A stretch of 64,000 nt of DNA. Source: Malus domestica. Taxonomy: Eukaryota > Streptophyta > Magnoliopsida > Rosales > Rosaceae. The notes under the pieces were generated by a model. That model worked only from the letters and a program-made list of their open reading frames with translations, searched no databases and was not told the DNA's origin. Positions 36,339 through 47,594 of this stretch are shown here, piece by piece (position 1 is the first letter of the stretch; each line of letters opens with the position of its first letter). Location of the stretch: positions 51,284,501 through 51,348,500 of the forward strand of contig NC_091675.1 of NCBI RefSeq assembly GCF_042453785.1, read 5' to 3'. Made by a program: the position numbers and the translations under genes.

Positions 36339-39300
36339 TCAATACTCGTAGAATAATCTTGGGTACATCTCTCTCATCCGGTCTTCCGTCTCCCAAGTAG
36401 CTTCCTCTACAGAATGATTTCTCCATAATACCTTCACCAAACTCACCGTCTTGTTCCTTAGAACTTTATCCTTCCAATCCAATATAGTGACCGCTTCCTC
36501 ATCATACGTCAAATCTGGATTAATCTCTAACGGTTGAGGAGGAATCACATGAGAAGGATCAGAAATATAATGCCGAAGCATAGAGACATGGAACACATTA
36601 TGGACCTTAGATAACTCCGGAGGCAGTTCCAACCGGTAGGCAACTTCACCAACTCTTTCAATGATCACATAAGGTCCAATGTATCTCGGACTTAGCTTTC
36701 CTCTTTTCCCAAATCGTACCACACCTCTCCAAGGTGACAATTTCAAAAATACCAAATCACCCACATCATACACTCGATCAGTAGTATGCCGATCCGCTAA
36801 ACTCTTCTGTCGATCCTGGGCTGCTTTCAGGTTTGACTTAATTACCTGAACATTTTGAATCGTCTCATCTACGATCTCAGGGCCTTCTAATATCCGTTCG
36901 CCAACCTCAGACCAACATAATGGCGTTCGACACGCCCTACCATAAAGTGCCTCGAATGGGGACATACCAATGCTCGAGTGAAAACTATTATTATAAGCAA
37001 ACTCCATTAAGTCCAGACGATCATGCCAAGAATCACCAAATTGCAGTACTGAAGATCTCAACATATCCTCCAACGTCTGAATGGTCCTCTCTGATTGCCC
37101 ATCAGTTTGAGGATGATAAGCTGTGCTATACAATAATTGAGTACCCAGAGCTTCCTAAAAAGCCACCCAAAATTTAGAAGTAAACCTCGGGTCTCGATCA
37201 GAGATAATATTTACTGGGACTCCATGATACTTTACAATCTTCGAGATAAACAACTTAGCCAATTTATTTAGAGGGTATTTCTCCCTCACCGGAATAAAAT
37301 GTGCTGACTTAGTAAGTCGATCCACAATCACCCAAATGCCATCAAATCCATTTCGTGTACGGGGAAGTTTATACACGAAATCCATAGTTATATTTTCCCA
37401 TTTCCACTGGGGAACGGGAAGTGGTTGCATTCACCCAAAGGGCTTCTTTCTTTCTGATTTCACTTGCTGGCAAATAATGCATCTACTCACATATTCTGCA
37501 ATTTCTCTTTTCATACCCGGCCAATAATAAAATGGTCGAATGGTATGATACATTTTCGTTCCCCCGGGATGCATCGCATAAGCGGAACAGTGTGCTTCAT
37601 CCAGAATTTCCTTCTTCAATTCCTCATTATTCGGAACATACATTCTGTTTTCTTGCATGAGCATACCATCTGATTCCCGAATTCTGAGGTCTTTCTTTTT
37701 CCCCTCACTTCTTAACTGAACCAACTCCTGAATTTCCTCATCCACCATCTGAGCTGCAAGTATACGGTCCACCAAAACTGGCCTGACTTGAAAACTAGCA
37801 AGAAAGGCTCCACTTGGGTCTTCAATCTCCAACCTTACTCCCGTTGCCCTCAGTTCAGTAAGAAGAGGAACACGGCAAGCATATAAGGCATTGAGTCTGC
37901 CTTGAGGTTTCCTACTCAGAGCATCTGCTACCACATTAGCACGACCTGGATGGTATTCAATGGTACAATCATAATCACTTAGCAATTCCATCCACCTTCG
38001 CTGACGAAGATTAAGATCATGCTGGGTGAATAAGTACTGAAGACTCTTATGATCAGTGAAGATCTTACATTTCTCACCATACAAATAATGCCTCCAAATT
38101 TTCAAAGCAAAAACAATTGCTGCCAATTCAAGATCGTGAGTAGGATAGTTCCTTTCATGATTTTTCAACTGCCTAGAAGCATAGGCAATCACCTTATTAT
38201 GCTGCATCAAAACACATCCCAAACCATTTAAAGAAGCATCACTGTAGATCTCAAAATTACCGCTATCATCAGGAAGTACCAACACCGGTGCATGGGTGAG
38301 GCAATACTTCAATTGCTGAAAACTCCGCTCACAATTTTCATCCCACTCAAATTTAACATCCTTCCTGGTCAACTTTGTCAACGGTAAAGCAATCATAGAG
38401 AAATCCTGGACGAACCGTCGATAATAACCTGCTAACCCAAGAAAGCTTCGTACCTCCGTGACGGTTCGAGGTTGCTCCCAATTCTCCACCGCTGTAATCT
38501 TTTGAGGATCAACTTGAATTCCTTGAGCCGATACCACATGCCCCAAAAATGCCACTTCAGTCAACCAAAACTGACATTTACTGAACTTTGCATACAACTG
38601 ATGCTCCCTTAATTTCCTTAACACCAAATTAAGGTGTTGGATATGATCTGATTGGGATTTAGAGTATACCAGAATATCATCAATAAAAACAATAACAAAT
38701 TTATCAAGATATTTCTGGAATACCTCATTCATCAATCTCATAAAAGCTGCAGGTGCATTAGTCAACCCAAATGGCATAACCAAAAATTCATAATGCCCGT
38801 ACCGAGTCCGGAAAGCCGTCTTAGGTACATCATCTTCCTTAATCTTCAATTGATAATACCCAGATCTCAAATCAATCTTAGAAAATACACACGCACCTTT
38901 CAGCTGATCAAACAAATCATCAATGCGAGGCAATGGATAACGGTTTTTAATCGTTACCCGGTTCAATTGCCTGTAATCAATACACAATCGCAAAGTTCCA
39001 TCTTTCTTCCTCACAAATAATACTGGGGCACCCCAAGGTGAAGAACTAGGCTGAATAAAACCTTTATCAAGTAATTCTTGCAACTGGATTTTTAATTCTC
39101 TCAACTCAGCAGGAGCCATTCTATAAGGAGTTAGAGATATAGGATCCGTACCTGGAAACAAATCAATAGCGAATTCCACCTCCCTGTCTGGTGGCAATCC
39201 CGGCAAATCATCAGGAAACACATCCGGATAATGTCTGACCACACCAACTTCTTCTATGCTAGTGGGAATCACATCATTTAACACCACATGTGCCAAATAT

Positions 39301-41171
39301 CCCTGACAACCCTTCGATAACAATTTCCTCGCCCTTATGGCAGAAATAACCCCATGTCTCACCCCGCTTCTCTCGCCCACAAAAGTAACTTCGGGTAATC
39401 CAGGACGATAAAAAGTAACTGATTTACCATAACAATCAATATGGGCATGGTTATAATGTAACCAATCCGCTCCTAAAATCACATCAAAATCCACAATATC
39501 TAACGGAATAAGATCAGCGGACATAATCACGCCCTCAACCATCACTGGACACCCAAGATACACAATATCCACATAACATTTATCTCCTCTAGGCATGGCA
39601 AACTCTAAATCAAATCCTAGAGGTGAGGGGTGAGGTTGGGTTATTTGAGCAAACGTATGAGAAATCACAGAGTGCGTAGCACCACAATCAATCAAAACCT
39701 TAGCAAAATGACCAAGAACATTCAACGTACCCATAATCAAGTCTGGATGGTTCTGGGCCTCCTGCAGGGAAATATGATTAACTCGCCCCTGAGCTTGCTG
39801 ACGTCCACATCGGCCTCTATTGCCCTGATTACCTCGTCCCTGAGGATTACGTCCCTGGCCTGGCTGACTAGGCTGCCTGGATGATCTTGCACCACCAGTA
39901 GCAATTTCCCCCTGACGGGGCTGGCCTCCCTGATGCCACTGCGATCCACCAGTTGGCATAGAGGAATAAGATGAATAACCTCCAAAATCCTGAGAATACC
40001 CAGCCTGAGAGTGAGGCTCCTGGGAATACTGATAAGATCCGAGAGCATACGGAGCAGCATCCCCCTGATAGTGGTAGGCACCACCACGACTCGGCTGGCC
40101 ATAACCACCCGGTCCAAAACTCTGCTGAACTGGTGCTGGAGGTGGTATAGTGGTCTGCTGTGGTCTGTGCTGACCCTGGGGGCACTGAGAAGCCCGATGT
40201 CCCATCTGCCCACACGTAAAGCAGGCACCAGTACCTCTCCTACACTCACCATGGTGACGGGAGTTACAACGGCGGCACCATGGAGCGCCAGATCCACGAG
40301 CATCCCTCTGACCCTGAAATCTGGGTCCACCATAAAATCTTCCACCACCTCTCCTCGGGCCAGTAAAACTATATCCCCCACTAGAAGAACTCGAACTCGC
40401 TCCACTCTTCTTAAAACTCTGTGTCTGTCGAGGTCCAGGAATAGAAATACCCTTACCCTTATCATTCTTCTTCTGACCCTCATTCTTGTCTTCGTCATCC
40501 TCACTGTCAGGAAGATTATCAGAGTCCTCAATCCTAACCAAAATCTCGAAATACTCATGATAATCAGCGCAGGGAAGTGCATTGGCAAAGGTACGCCACT
40601 TCTTCTTAGATCCCAACTTGAAACGTCGAAGCATCTCTCCCTGATTACCAGCTGTATCAGTGTCATAACGAGACAAATCAGTAAACTTTCTATAATATTC
40701 ATGTGCCGACATATTTCTCTGTTTTAACCTAGTGAATTCCTGCTTCTTACAGTCAATATACTCAGGAGGGACAAATCTCTTCATAAAATGCTCTTTAAAC
40801 ACTTTCCAGTCGGCTGCCGTCTCAGGTGACATGTACCTAGCTTGATTCATCCACCATGCTGCTGGTTCTCGACCCAAAAACCAAGTGGTGGTCTCCACCC
40901 ACCTATTAGCAGGGAGATTCCCCTGACTCTGCATCACCTGGAAGGTTTTCTCAATATGATCTAGCCATTTCTCCGCCCCCTCATGACTTTCATTACCCAT
41001 AAACCGATATAACTTCAAGTTGTACATGGTCTCCAGAGGTGTCCTCGGAGGAGGGGGAGGACGAATCACATTCTGTAAAGCCTGGGCCATCGCTTCCCCT
41101 AGCTGAGTAATATCCGGGAAATTAGGTTCAGAAGTACGGCGGGACTCCCTACGCTCCCTACGAGGCGGCAT
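36339..41171 (-). pseudogene. Gypsy gag-pol polyprotein with two in-frame stops
   Basis: From [10 protein letters not shown] at 41171 one frame runs through retrotransposon gag, a CCHC zinc knuckle ([14 protein letters not shown], near 40185-40227), an aspartic protease site (LIDCGATHS, near 39670-39695), RT with FIDDILVYS (near 38660-38690), RNase H ([10 protein letters not shown], near 38240) and the integrase HHCC finger (near 37480-37600). A TGA interrupts it at 37431-37433, just before the integrase core, and a TAG at 37155-37157 near the end of the core. After each stop the same frame continues, through the rest of integrase to a chromodomain-like C-terminus (VKVLWRNHSVEEATWE) and a stop at 36339. 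A young element with two nonsense codons was probably copied in trans or acquired them after insertion. Confidence 0.92.
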
Positions 41172-41229
41172 GATTCTGACAGAAAACATCAAAAGATCGT
41201 TAAGACATTAACAAATTTACAGGACTGCA

Positions 41230-41247
41230 ACCTAAGCTCTGATACCA
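41230..41247 (-). other. Primer binding site (initiator Met tRNA type)
   Basis: On the minus strand TGGTATCAGAGCTTAGG begins three bases inside the 5' LTR. TGGTATCAGAGC is the classic complement to the 3' end of plant initiator tRNA-Met. Confidence 0.92.
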
Positions 41248-41250
41248 AAC

Positions 41251-43465
41251 TGACACACCCCGATCCGGAGGATCCAAGTGTGCTGGCCGTCACGTGGGCG
41301 TGACGTAACCATAAGCACGACACGGAAGCGGAAAAGCAACATAAATCAGCAGAATTTCAAACCAAATTCAAACATAACCACCTATGAACATAACCGGACG
41401 AGTTAACAAGTGACCACATAAGTTCAGAGCATAGGTTATCTGCAGTCAAGTAGGACTAAAATAAGATACATCACCCTCGGGTGAGTCCTACATGTGGAGG
41501 GTCTGTCAGAAAGCCGGAATACAGCCTCGAGAGTCACCAACCGCTAAACTAGAACCTGGAGGGGCGCAAAACAAAATGAGTGGGTCAGTAAAACTAATTA
41601 GTTTTCCAAAACAGTTCATTAAAACAATTATATCCCCTCGCCGTAAAAACCTGTATACTTTCCCAGAAATATATATAACCATATAAAATCTCAAAACTTA
41701 AATCCCAAATCTTTAACATTTTCAAGAAAACATGCCATGCCATAATTCAAAATATAAATCAGGTGAAATAAGGAATCAATCGGAGACCCTGCAGTTGGTC
41801 CTATACGATTAATTCAATAGCTCAAATCCCACTAAGCCGGAGTCACCACAGTGACCTATACGGCCCTACTCTGCACATCACTCGGAACTACGTAAGGTAG
41901 TCTATACGATGAAAGGTGTAAAAATACGCTCTAGTGCTTCCCTCATCATATCATCAGCGCGCATATCTAAGGTCACCCACCGGTCGGAACCCCTCTAATG
42001 GTCTGTACGACTGGCATGTCGGAACCCTCACATGGTCTGTACGACATCCACCTACTTGGATCCAAGGCGAGCGTGCGGTGTGGTGAATAAAATAAGCACT
42101 AACACCTAGGGTGCAGGTTATGAGCTCAAAACATCTCAACAACAACAATTCAATGAATAAATGAACTCACCTGACTTACCTGTGCCTCCACAGCACCATG
42201 CAACATGTATGCATCATATATCAATCATATAACTCATATGAAATTCACATTTTCCAAATAATTCTATGCATGGAATTTTCAAAACATAATTTCGCATAAA
42301 AGCATTTTTCTGGGAAAAACAATAGTATATAGGTAATACGAAAACAAAATTGCCCACTCACTGATAAGTCGACGGGTCGTAACCCCCGTGGCGTCCCTGG
42401 ATGCGGTCGTCCTCGGGATACGTCTCTCACCTATATGTGAAACAACTATAAAAACATTAATTTTAAGCATATCACCAATAATTCGAAATAACTTCTCATA
42501 CGATGCTCAATTTTGGTATATGAATATACCACATCGACCTACTCGACGTCACGAGCGTCGGGATATTTTTAGAAAAAATTTTTGACTGCCCACGCGCCCC
42601 CACGCGCCACACGTGGCACGGGTCCACGCGCTGGCCACGCGCAGCACGTGCAGCACGTGTCGTCTTCTTCGCAGGGCCTCGCCGGACTGGTTTTCCGGCG
42701 GCCGGACTCCGGCCAAACTCCGGCCGATTTTCAAACTCACTGTTCTCCTTCGTTTTTCACCCATTTTCTTCGTATTTTATACCAAATTGAAGCCCTAAGA
42801 GTGTACTATCATGATGGACTAGTTTTAGGGCCTAAAAACTACGAAATCTCACCTAGCAAAAACCAAAGATTCGGCCAAACTTGAAACCCACGATCCCGAC
42901 GTCCAAAACTCTCCAACGAACGTCCCCGAGCTTCCTTAGGACCTCCTAAAGCTCGCCACAAGCTTGAAATCTCCTGAAACACAACATTTTACGTTCGCAT
43001 GAACAGTACCTCAAAAATGGAGGTTCGGGATCTAGGTGAAATCGAAGGTTTCACTTCCTAAAACTAGTACCAATGAACTCAGGACGTCAAAACGATGAAG
43101 ATACATACCTTATTTGCCTCGATCCGTCGAGTTTTTAGAGGGTTTGGGTGTGTGCCGTACAATGGGTGTGTTTGGGTGTGAGGTCGGGACAGAGAGAGAG
43201 AGACTGAGAGAGTGATCGAGAGGGAGGAGAGAAAGGGACTGATCTTGTGTGGTCAAACCAATCCACACCATCCAAAATCTCTCTTAAGTCCCTAACCACA
43301 AAAATATAAAATCAACTTCCAAAATATTTCTAACTTAAACAACTTCTTAAAAGTTTAGGGACCAAGCATTTTCAAAACGTAATACACCCATACCTTGATA
43401 CCTGACAAGGGCATTTTTGTCCTTTCATATTCCCGCCAAAAGTACCTCCGGGACGGGCTGTGACA
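41251..43465 (-). repeat. 5' LTR of the Gypsy element (2215 bp)
   Basis: Nearly identical to 34080-36284. The extra 10 bases come from a local duplication in the GC-rich run near 42590-42605 (CACGCGCCCC repeated). It should contain the element's promoter, reading on the minus strand towards gag. Confidence 0.95.
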
Positions 43466-43470
43466 TTCAC

Positions 43471-43989
43471 ACTCTTTAAACTCCTAATTTGTTGTAATAT
43501 TTAATATCTAAGTTGTTGTAGTTTTAATATTTAAGATGTTGTATTTCAATTAAGTTGTAATTCAATTAAATTGTGATATTTGAATTAATGTCTAAGTTGT
43601 TAACATGCAAGTAAAATTAAAATATTTAATAACAAGAAACTTAAACAACATTTTGCTCCACGTGTCATTTGAAATCATATACGAAAAATTATTGAGATTA
43701 TATAATAAAATTAACCAATAAATTAAAGAACAAACTTAAAATAATAAATTATTGAGAAGGCTAAAAAATAGCCGTCTTTGGTTGGAGATAGGTTTTGTGT
43801 CAAAATGTGCTAAGTTTTAGTCTATGGCCCTTTGACATGCTCGATTGGAGATTGTATATAAATATTGTCTGGCATTGTTTATTAAAAAATAATTTCTTGC
43901 AAGACTATAATCTAAACGGAAACTAAACATGGTCCTCTCGGTTGAAGGTGGCCTTTAGCTCACTTAACCGGTTCGCACATTTGCGGGCT
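43471..43989. other. Intergenic, right flank of the Gypsy element
   Basis: AT-rich; no gene seen. Sequence near 43770-43830 (TGGTTGGAGATAGG, TTGTGTCAAAATGTGCTAAG) is the imperfect inverse of 33765-33830, suggesting that the Gypsy element landed inside an older inverted-repeat element. Confidence 0.5.
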
Positions 43990-43998
43990 AAAAAGAAG

Positions 43999-44198
43999 GG
44001 AGGCAGATTTTTTACCCTCCCATTACCATACCCTTCCCATCCCCTTCTACATTGTGCAGTCATGGTTAAGCCACGTAAATATTTTATATTGATTTTTTAT
44101 AGAGATAATAAGATATGTTGACGTGGCTTAACTGTCACCGCACAAATAGGAGTGGATGGGAAGGGCATAGTAAAAAGGAGGGCAGACAATCTGCCTCC
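43999..44198. mobile_element. MITE, 200 bp, Mutator type
   Basis: Inverted repeats of about 70 bp start GGAGGCAGATTTTTTACCC at the left and GGAGGCAGATTGTCTGCCC on the complement of the right end. A perfect 9-bp target duplication AAAAAGAAG is at 43990-43998 and 44199-44207, as expected for Mutator-type elements. It lies about 150 bp upstream of the PPR start, within its likely promoter or 5' UTR. Confidence 0.92.
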
Positions 44199-44352
44199 AA
44201 AAAGAAGTCATTTTGAGTTTGGACATTGGATCATGGGTCGAGAAGAGAAGCCTAAATTAAGCTTTGTGGAGCGGCTGATTGAAAAGCACGGGAAAGAAGA
44301 CGACGGCCGTCGCCATGTCGTCGTGGAACCGCAATCGCTGTCGACTTGAATC

Positions 44353-47300
44353 ATGTTGCTCCATAAATCAAGGCCCCCAAAACCTGAGTGTCCTCTTTCC
44401 ATTCAATTTTTCGAGCCTCTGGTTTCCAATGGTCAAGTAAAAGAACCCAGTATGTTGCCTCAAACTGCACCGACTCCACAGCAGTGCTCTCAACTTTGCC
44501 ATCCCAACTATGCTCTCGACAATGTTGCCTATACAAAACTTGTCTAACACGCTACCAAAACTGGGTCTTCACTCCATGGCAAACTTGCCCACACCCACAT
44601 GATCAAAACCTCCTTTAAGCCCTTTAGGTTTTTGCTCAACAATATTCTCACCATGTACTCTAGGCTCGGACAATTCGACAGTGCACGCCGCCTGTTCGAT
44701 AGAATGCCTAAGCGGAATCTCATTTCGTACAACTCCTTGATTTCTGGATATAACGAGGTGGGTCTGTTTGAAAAGGCAATCGGTGTTTTTAACGAAGCAA
44801 GAATGGCTGGTTTAAAACTTGATAGGTTTACTTATGCTGGTGTCTTGAGTGTGTGTGGTCAAACCGGTGATTTTGAGCTGGGTAAGCTGGTTCATGGATT
44901 GATAGTCGTCAATGGATCGGGCTCAGAAGTTGTTCTGTTTAATTCTCTTATTGATATGTACTCCTAGTGCGTCCGAGTTGATCATGCTAGGAAGTTGTTT
45001 CAGAGTTCGGATAACTTGGACCATGTCACATGGAATTCCTTGATTGCTTGCTATGCTCGAATTGGTGCTAACGAGGAAACATTGACCACTCTCGTGAAAA
45101 TGCATCAGTGCGGGTTGAGCTTGAATACCTATACACTGGGGAGTGCCCTCAAGGCGTGTGGCAAAATTCTTGACAATTCAGGACTATTTGGGAAAATACT
45201 TCATGGATACACGGTGAAACTGGGGTTGGACTTGGATGTTGTAGTAAGAACAGCATTGCTTGATATGTATGCAAAGACTTGTGGCTTAGGTGAGGCGATA
45301 CAAATATTCAAAATCATGCCTTACCGCAATGTTGTTCTCTATAATGTCATGATTGCGGGGTTCCTCCAAATAGAGACCTTTTCTTATGGACATGCAAATG
45401 AAGTGTTCAATCTTCTATCAGAGATGCAAAGGCTAGGAATCAAGCCATCAACATTTACTTTCTCAATCATATTGAGAACTTGTAAATCGGTTGAAGCTCT
45501 TAAGTATGGGAAACAAGTTCACTCTCAAGTCTACAAGTATGACCTACAAGGAGATGAATTCATTGGAAGTGGGCTTATTGAATTCTACTCTTCTGTGTGT
45601 TTATCCGATTATGCGTTGAGACGCTTTAACTTAACTCCTAGGCTAGATATTGTCTTGTGGACATCCATGGTTGCAGGTTATCTCCAAAATGGGGAAACTG
45701 AAAGTGCATTTGATTTATTTTATAGACTCTTGGAATTTGGAATGAAGCCTGATCAATTCATAATATCAAGCATGCTGGGTGCGTGTGCTGATTTGGCTGC
45801 AGCAAGATCAGGAGAGCAGATTCAAGGATATGCTGTAAAAGCTGGATTCGGGAAATTCACTGTTGTTCAAAATTCACAGATATGCATGTAAGCAAAATCT
45901 GGAGATATTGATTCTGCTAATTTGGCCTTTACAGAGATAGAGAATCCTGATGTGGTTTCCTGGTCCGTGATGATATGTAGCAAAGCACAACATGGATGTG
46001 CAAATGAAGCCTTGAATCTTTTTGAGTTGATGAAGACTTGTGGAATTGCACCCAACCACATCACTTTCCTTGGAGTTCTGATTGCATGCAGTCATGGATT
46101 GTAGAAGAAGGTTTATGGTAGGTTATAAAAACTGAAAATTTAAATTTCGTTGCTTTTGTTTGATTTGAAATAAAAATCGTAAAGATAAGGAAACAAGATT
46201 AAATAACTCCATTTTCCTTCTCAAAGTTTCTGGGAAAAATATGTGAAATATGATACGAAGTATGTATATTTGTAAGAATTTCCCTACGTATTCTTCAAGG
46301 AACCAAATACAGTAACATAAACAATTTCCCTCCATTTTCTTCTTCACACATCTCTTGTTCTTTCTTTTAGTTCAAATCTTTTTGAAAGTGAAACAAACTT
46401 CATCTTATGCTTCTCGCTCCTTGTTTTTTGTTCACAATTCACCAATGGTTAATATTCTGCCCTTCAGTTTTTTCAGTAAGCAATTTTCCTGAATTTGGGA
46501 CTTGGTTGGGAACGTACAAGGTGATAAGTTGCCGGGAACTGAAATTAACAATAGCGTAGGTAATCCATCTAAAAAGTAATTAAGGGAAAAAAAGGGTAGA
46601 GCATTTAGATGTAATGAGGAAAATGTATTGTTTTGTAGTCTTGAACGGCTGGGAATCAATTTATAATTGAATAGGAATCATTTGGAGAGATATGCCATTT
46701 TGAAATTTATTTTGTTGTTTCTAGGTCATCACGTCAAGCCTTTTCAATTGCAACCCAATATTTGTTTTTTTTAAATGAACACTTGTGAATGCAGTTTAAA
46801 TGCTCACTTCCAGGGTGTGTTAATTTCTTGACTCTTCTTGTTAATGCAGATATTTTGAAACAAGGAAGAAAGATTATGACATGTCAACCAATGTAGAGCA
46901 CTGTGCCTGCGTTGTTGATCTCCTAGGTCGTGCAGGAAGGCTAGCAGATGCTGAGAAGTTCATTTTCAACTCATCTTTTGAGGATAATCCAGTTATGTGG
47001 CGAGCCTTGTTGAGTGCTTGCAGGGTTTATATGGACACTGTTGCTGCAAAACGTGTTGCAGAAAAGCTAATTGATCTTGAACCTCAGGCTGCTGCATCAT
47101 ATGTTCTTCTGTACAACATTTACAATGATGCTGGGATAGAGTTACCGGCCAAAAGAATTAGGGAACTGATGAAAAATCGAGGAGTTAAGAAGGAACCTGG
47201 TCTAAGTTGGATAAAGGTAGGAAACAAAGTTCATTCTTTTGTTAGTGGCGATCGGTCTCACCAAATCGTTCAATTAATTTATACTCGGTTGGAAGAAATG

Positions 47301-47594
47301 TTGCATAAGATAAAGAAAATAGATTGTATTGTTGGTAAGTTGATTACTTCTGAACCGAAACTTAAGGACAGCAAAGTGAACTACCACAGTGAAAAGTTAG
47401 CTGTAACTTTTGGAATTATCAGCTTGCCAGCATCAGCTCCAGTTAGGGTGATGAAGAATTTGGGAGTCTTCTATGATTGTCATACAACAATGAAGCTCTT
47501 CTCTGAGGTGGAAAAAAGAGAAATAATCCTAAGAGATCCTATTCGTTTTCATCATTTCAGAGATGGTGCTTGTTCTTGTAGAGATTATTGGTAG
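44353..47594 (+). pseudogene. DYW-class pentatricopeptide repeat protein, disabled
   Basis: The reading frame encodes a PLS-type PPR protein with E and DYW domains, of the kind that edits C to U in organelle RNA. It looks like the counterpart of Arabidopsis At3g13880 (inference from likeness). The N-terminal part from MLLHKSRPPKPE leads into PPR motifs such as FLLNNILTMYSRLG and DHVTWNSLIACYARIG. The C-terminus HHFRDGACSCRDYW is the canonical DYW end, and a HSEKLA zinc-site motif is present. The frame is broken by TAA at 44545-44547, TAG at 44965-44967, TAA at 45889-45891, and TAG at 46102-46104 where a one-base shift also occurs. A 732-bp stretch with GT...AG ends (46118-46849) separates GLVEEG from RYFETRKKDYD-type sequence that is normally adjacent. 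Relatives are usually intronless. I call it a pseudogene with a well-preserved 3' half. Confidence 0.88.

Larger units (their letters stand above)
34080..43465 (-). mobile_element. Ty3/Gypsy LTR retrotransposon, chromovirus (Tekay-like)
   Basis: A complete 9386-bp element: LTR, primer site, gag-pol, polypurine tract, LTR. It is flanked by perfect 5-bp target duplications TTCAC (34075-34079 and 43466-43470). The domain order protease, RT, RNase H, integrase, then a C-terminal chromodomain-like segment, with LTRs of about 2.2 kb, fits the Tekay/Del chromoviruses. The two LTRs differ by roughly nine substitutions (by eye, about 0.4%) plus one 10-bp indel, so the insertion is young. The gag-pol frame has two stops, so the element does not look autonomous. 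Confidence 0.95.

Noticed and set aside
39737..40727. Long open frames of 321 codons (minus) and 238 codons (plus) within the Gypsy gag region
   Set aside because: Low-complexity, Arg/Ser/Leu-rich shadows of the true gag frame.
46118..46849. Transposon insertion in the PPR gene
   Set aside because: No inverted ends, target duplication or LTR is visible; the GT...TTAATGCAG borders look more like an intron, though I cannot exclude an old insertion.
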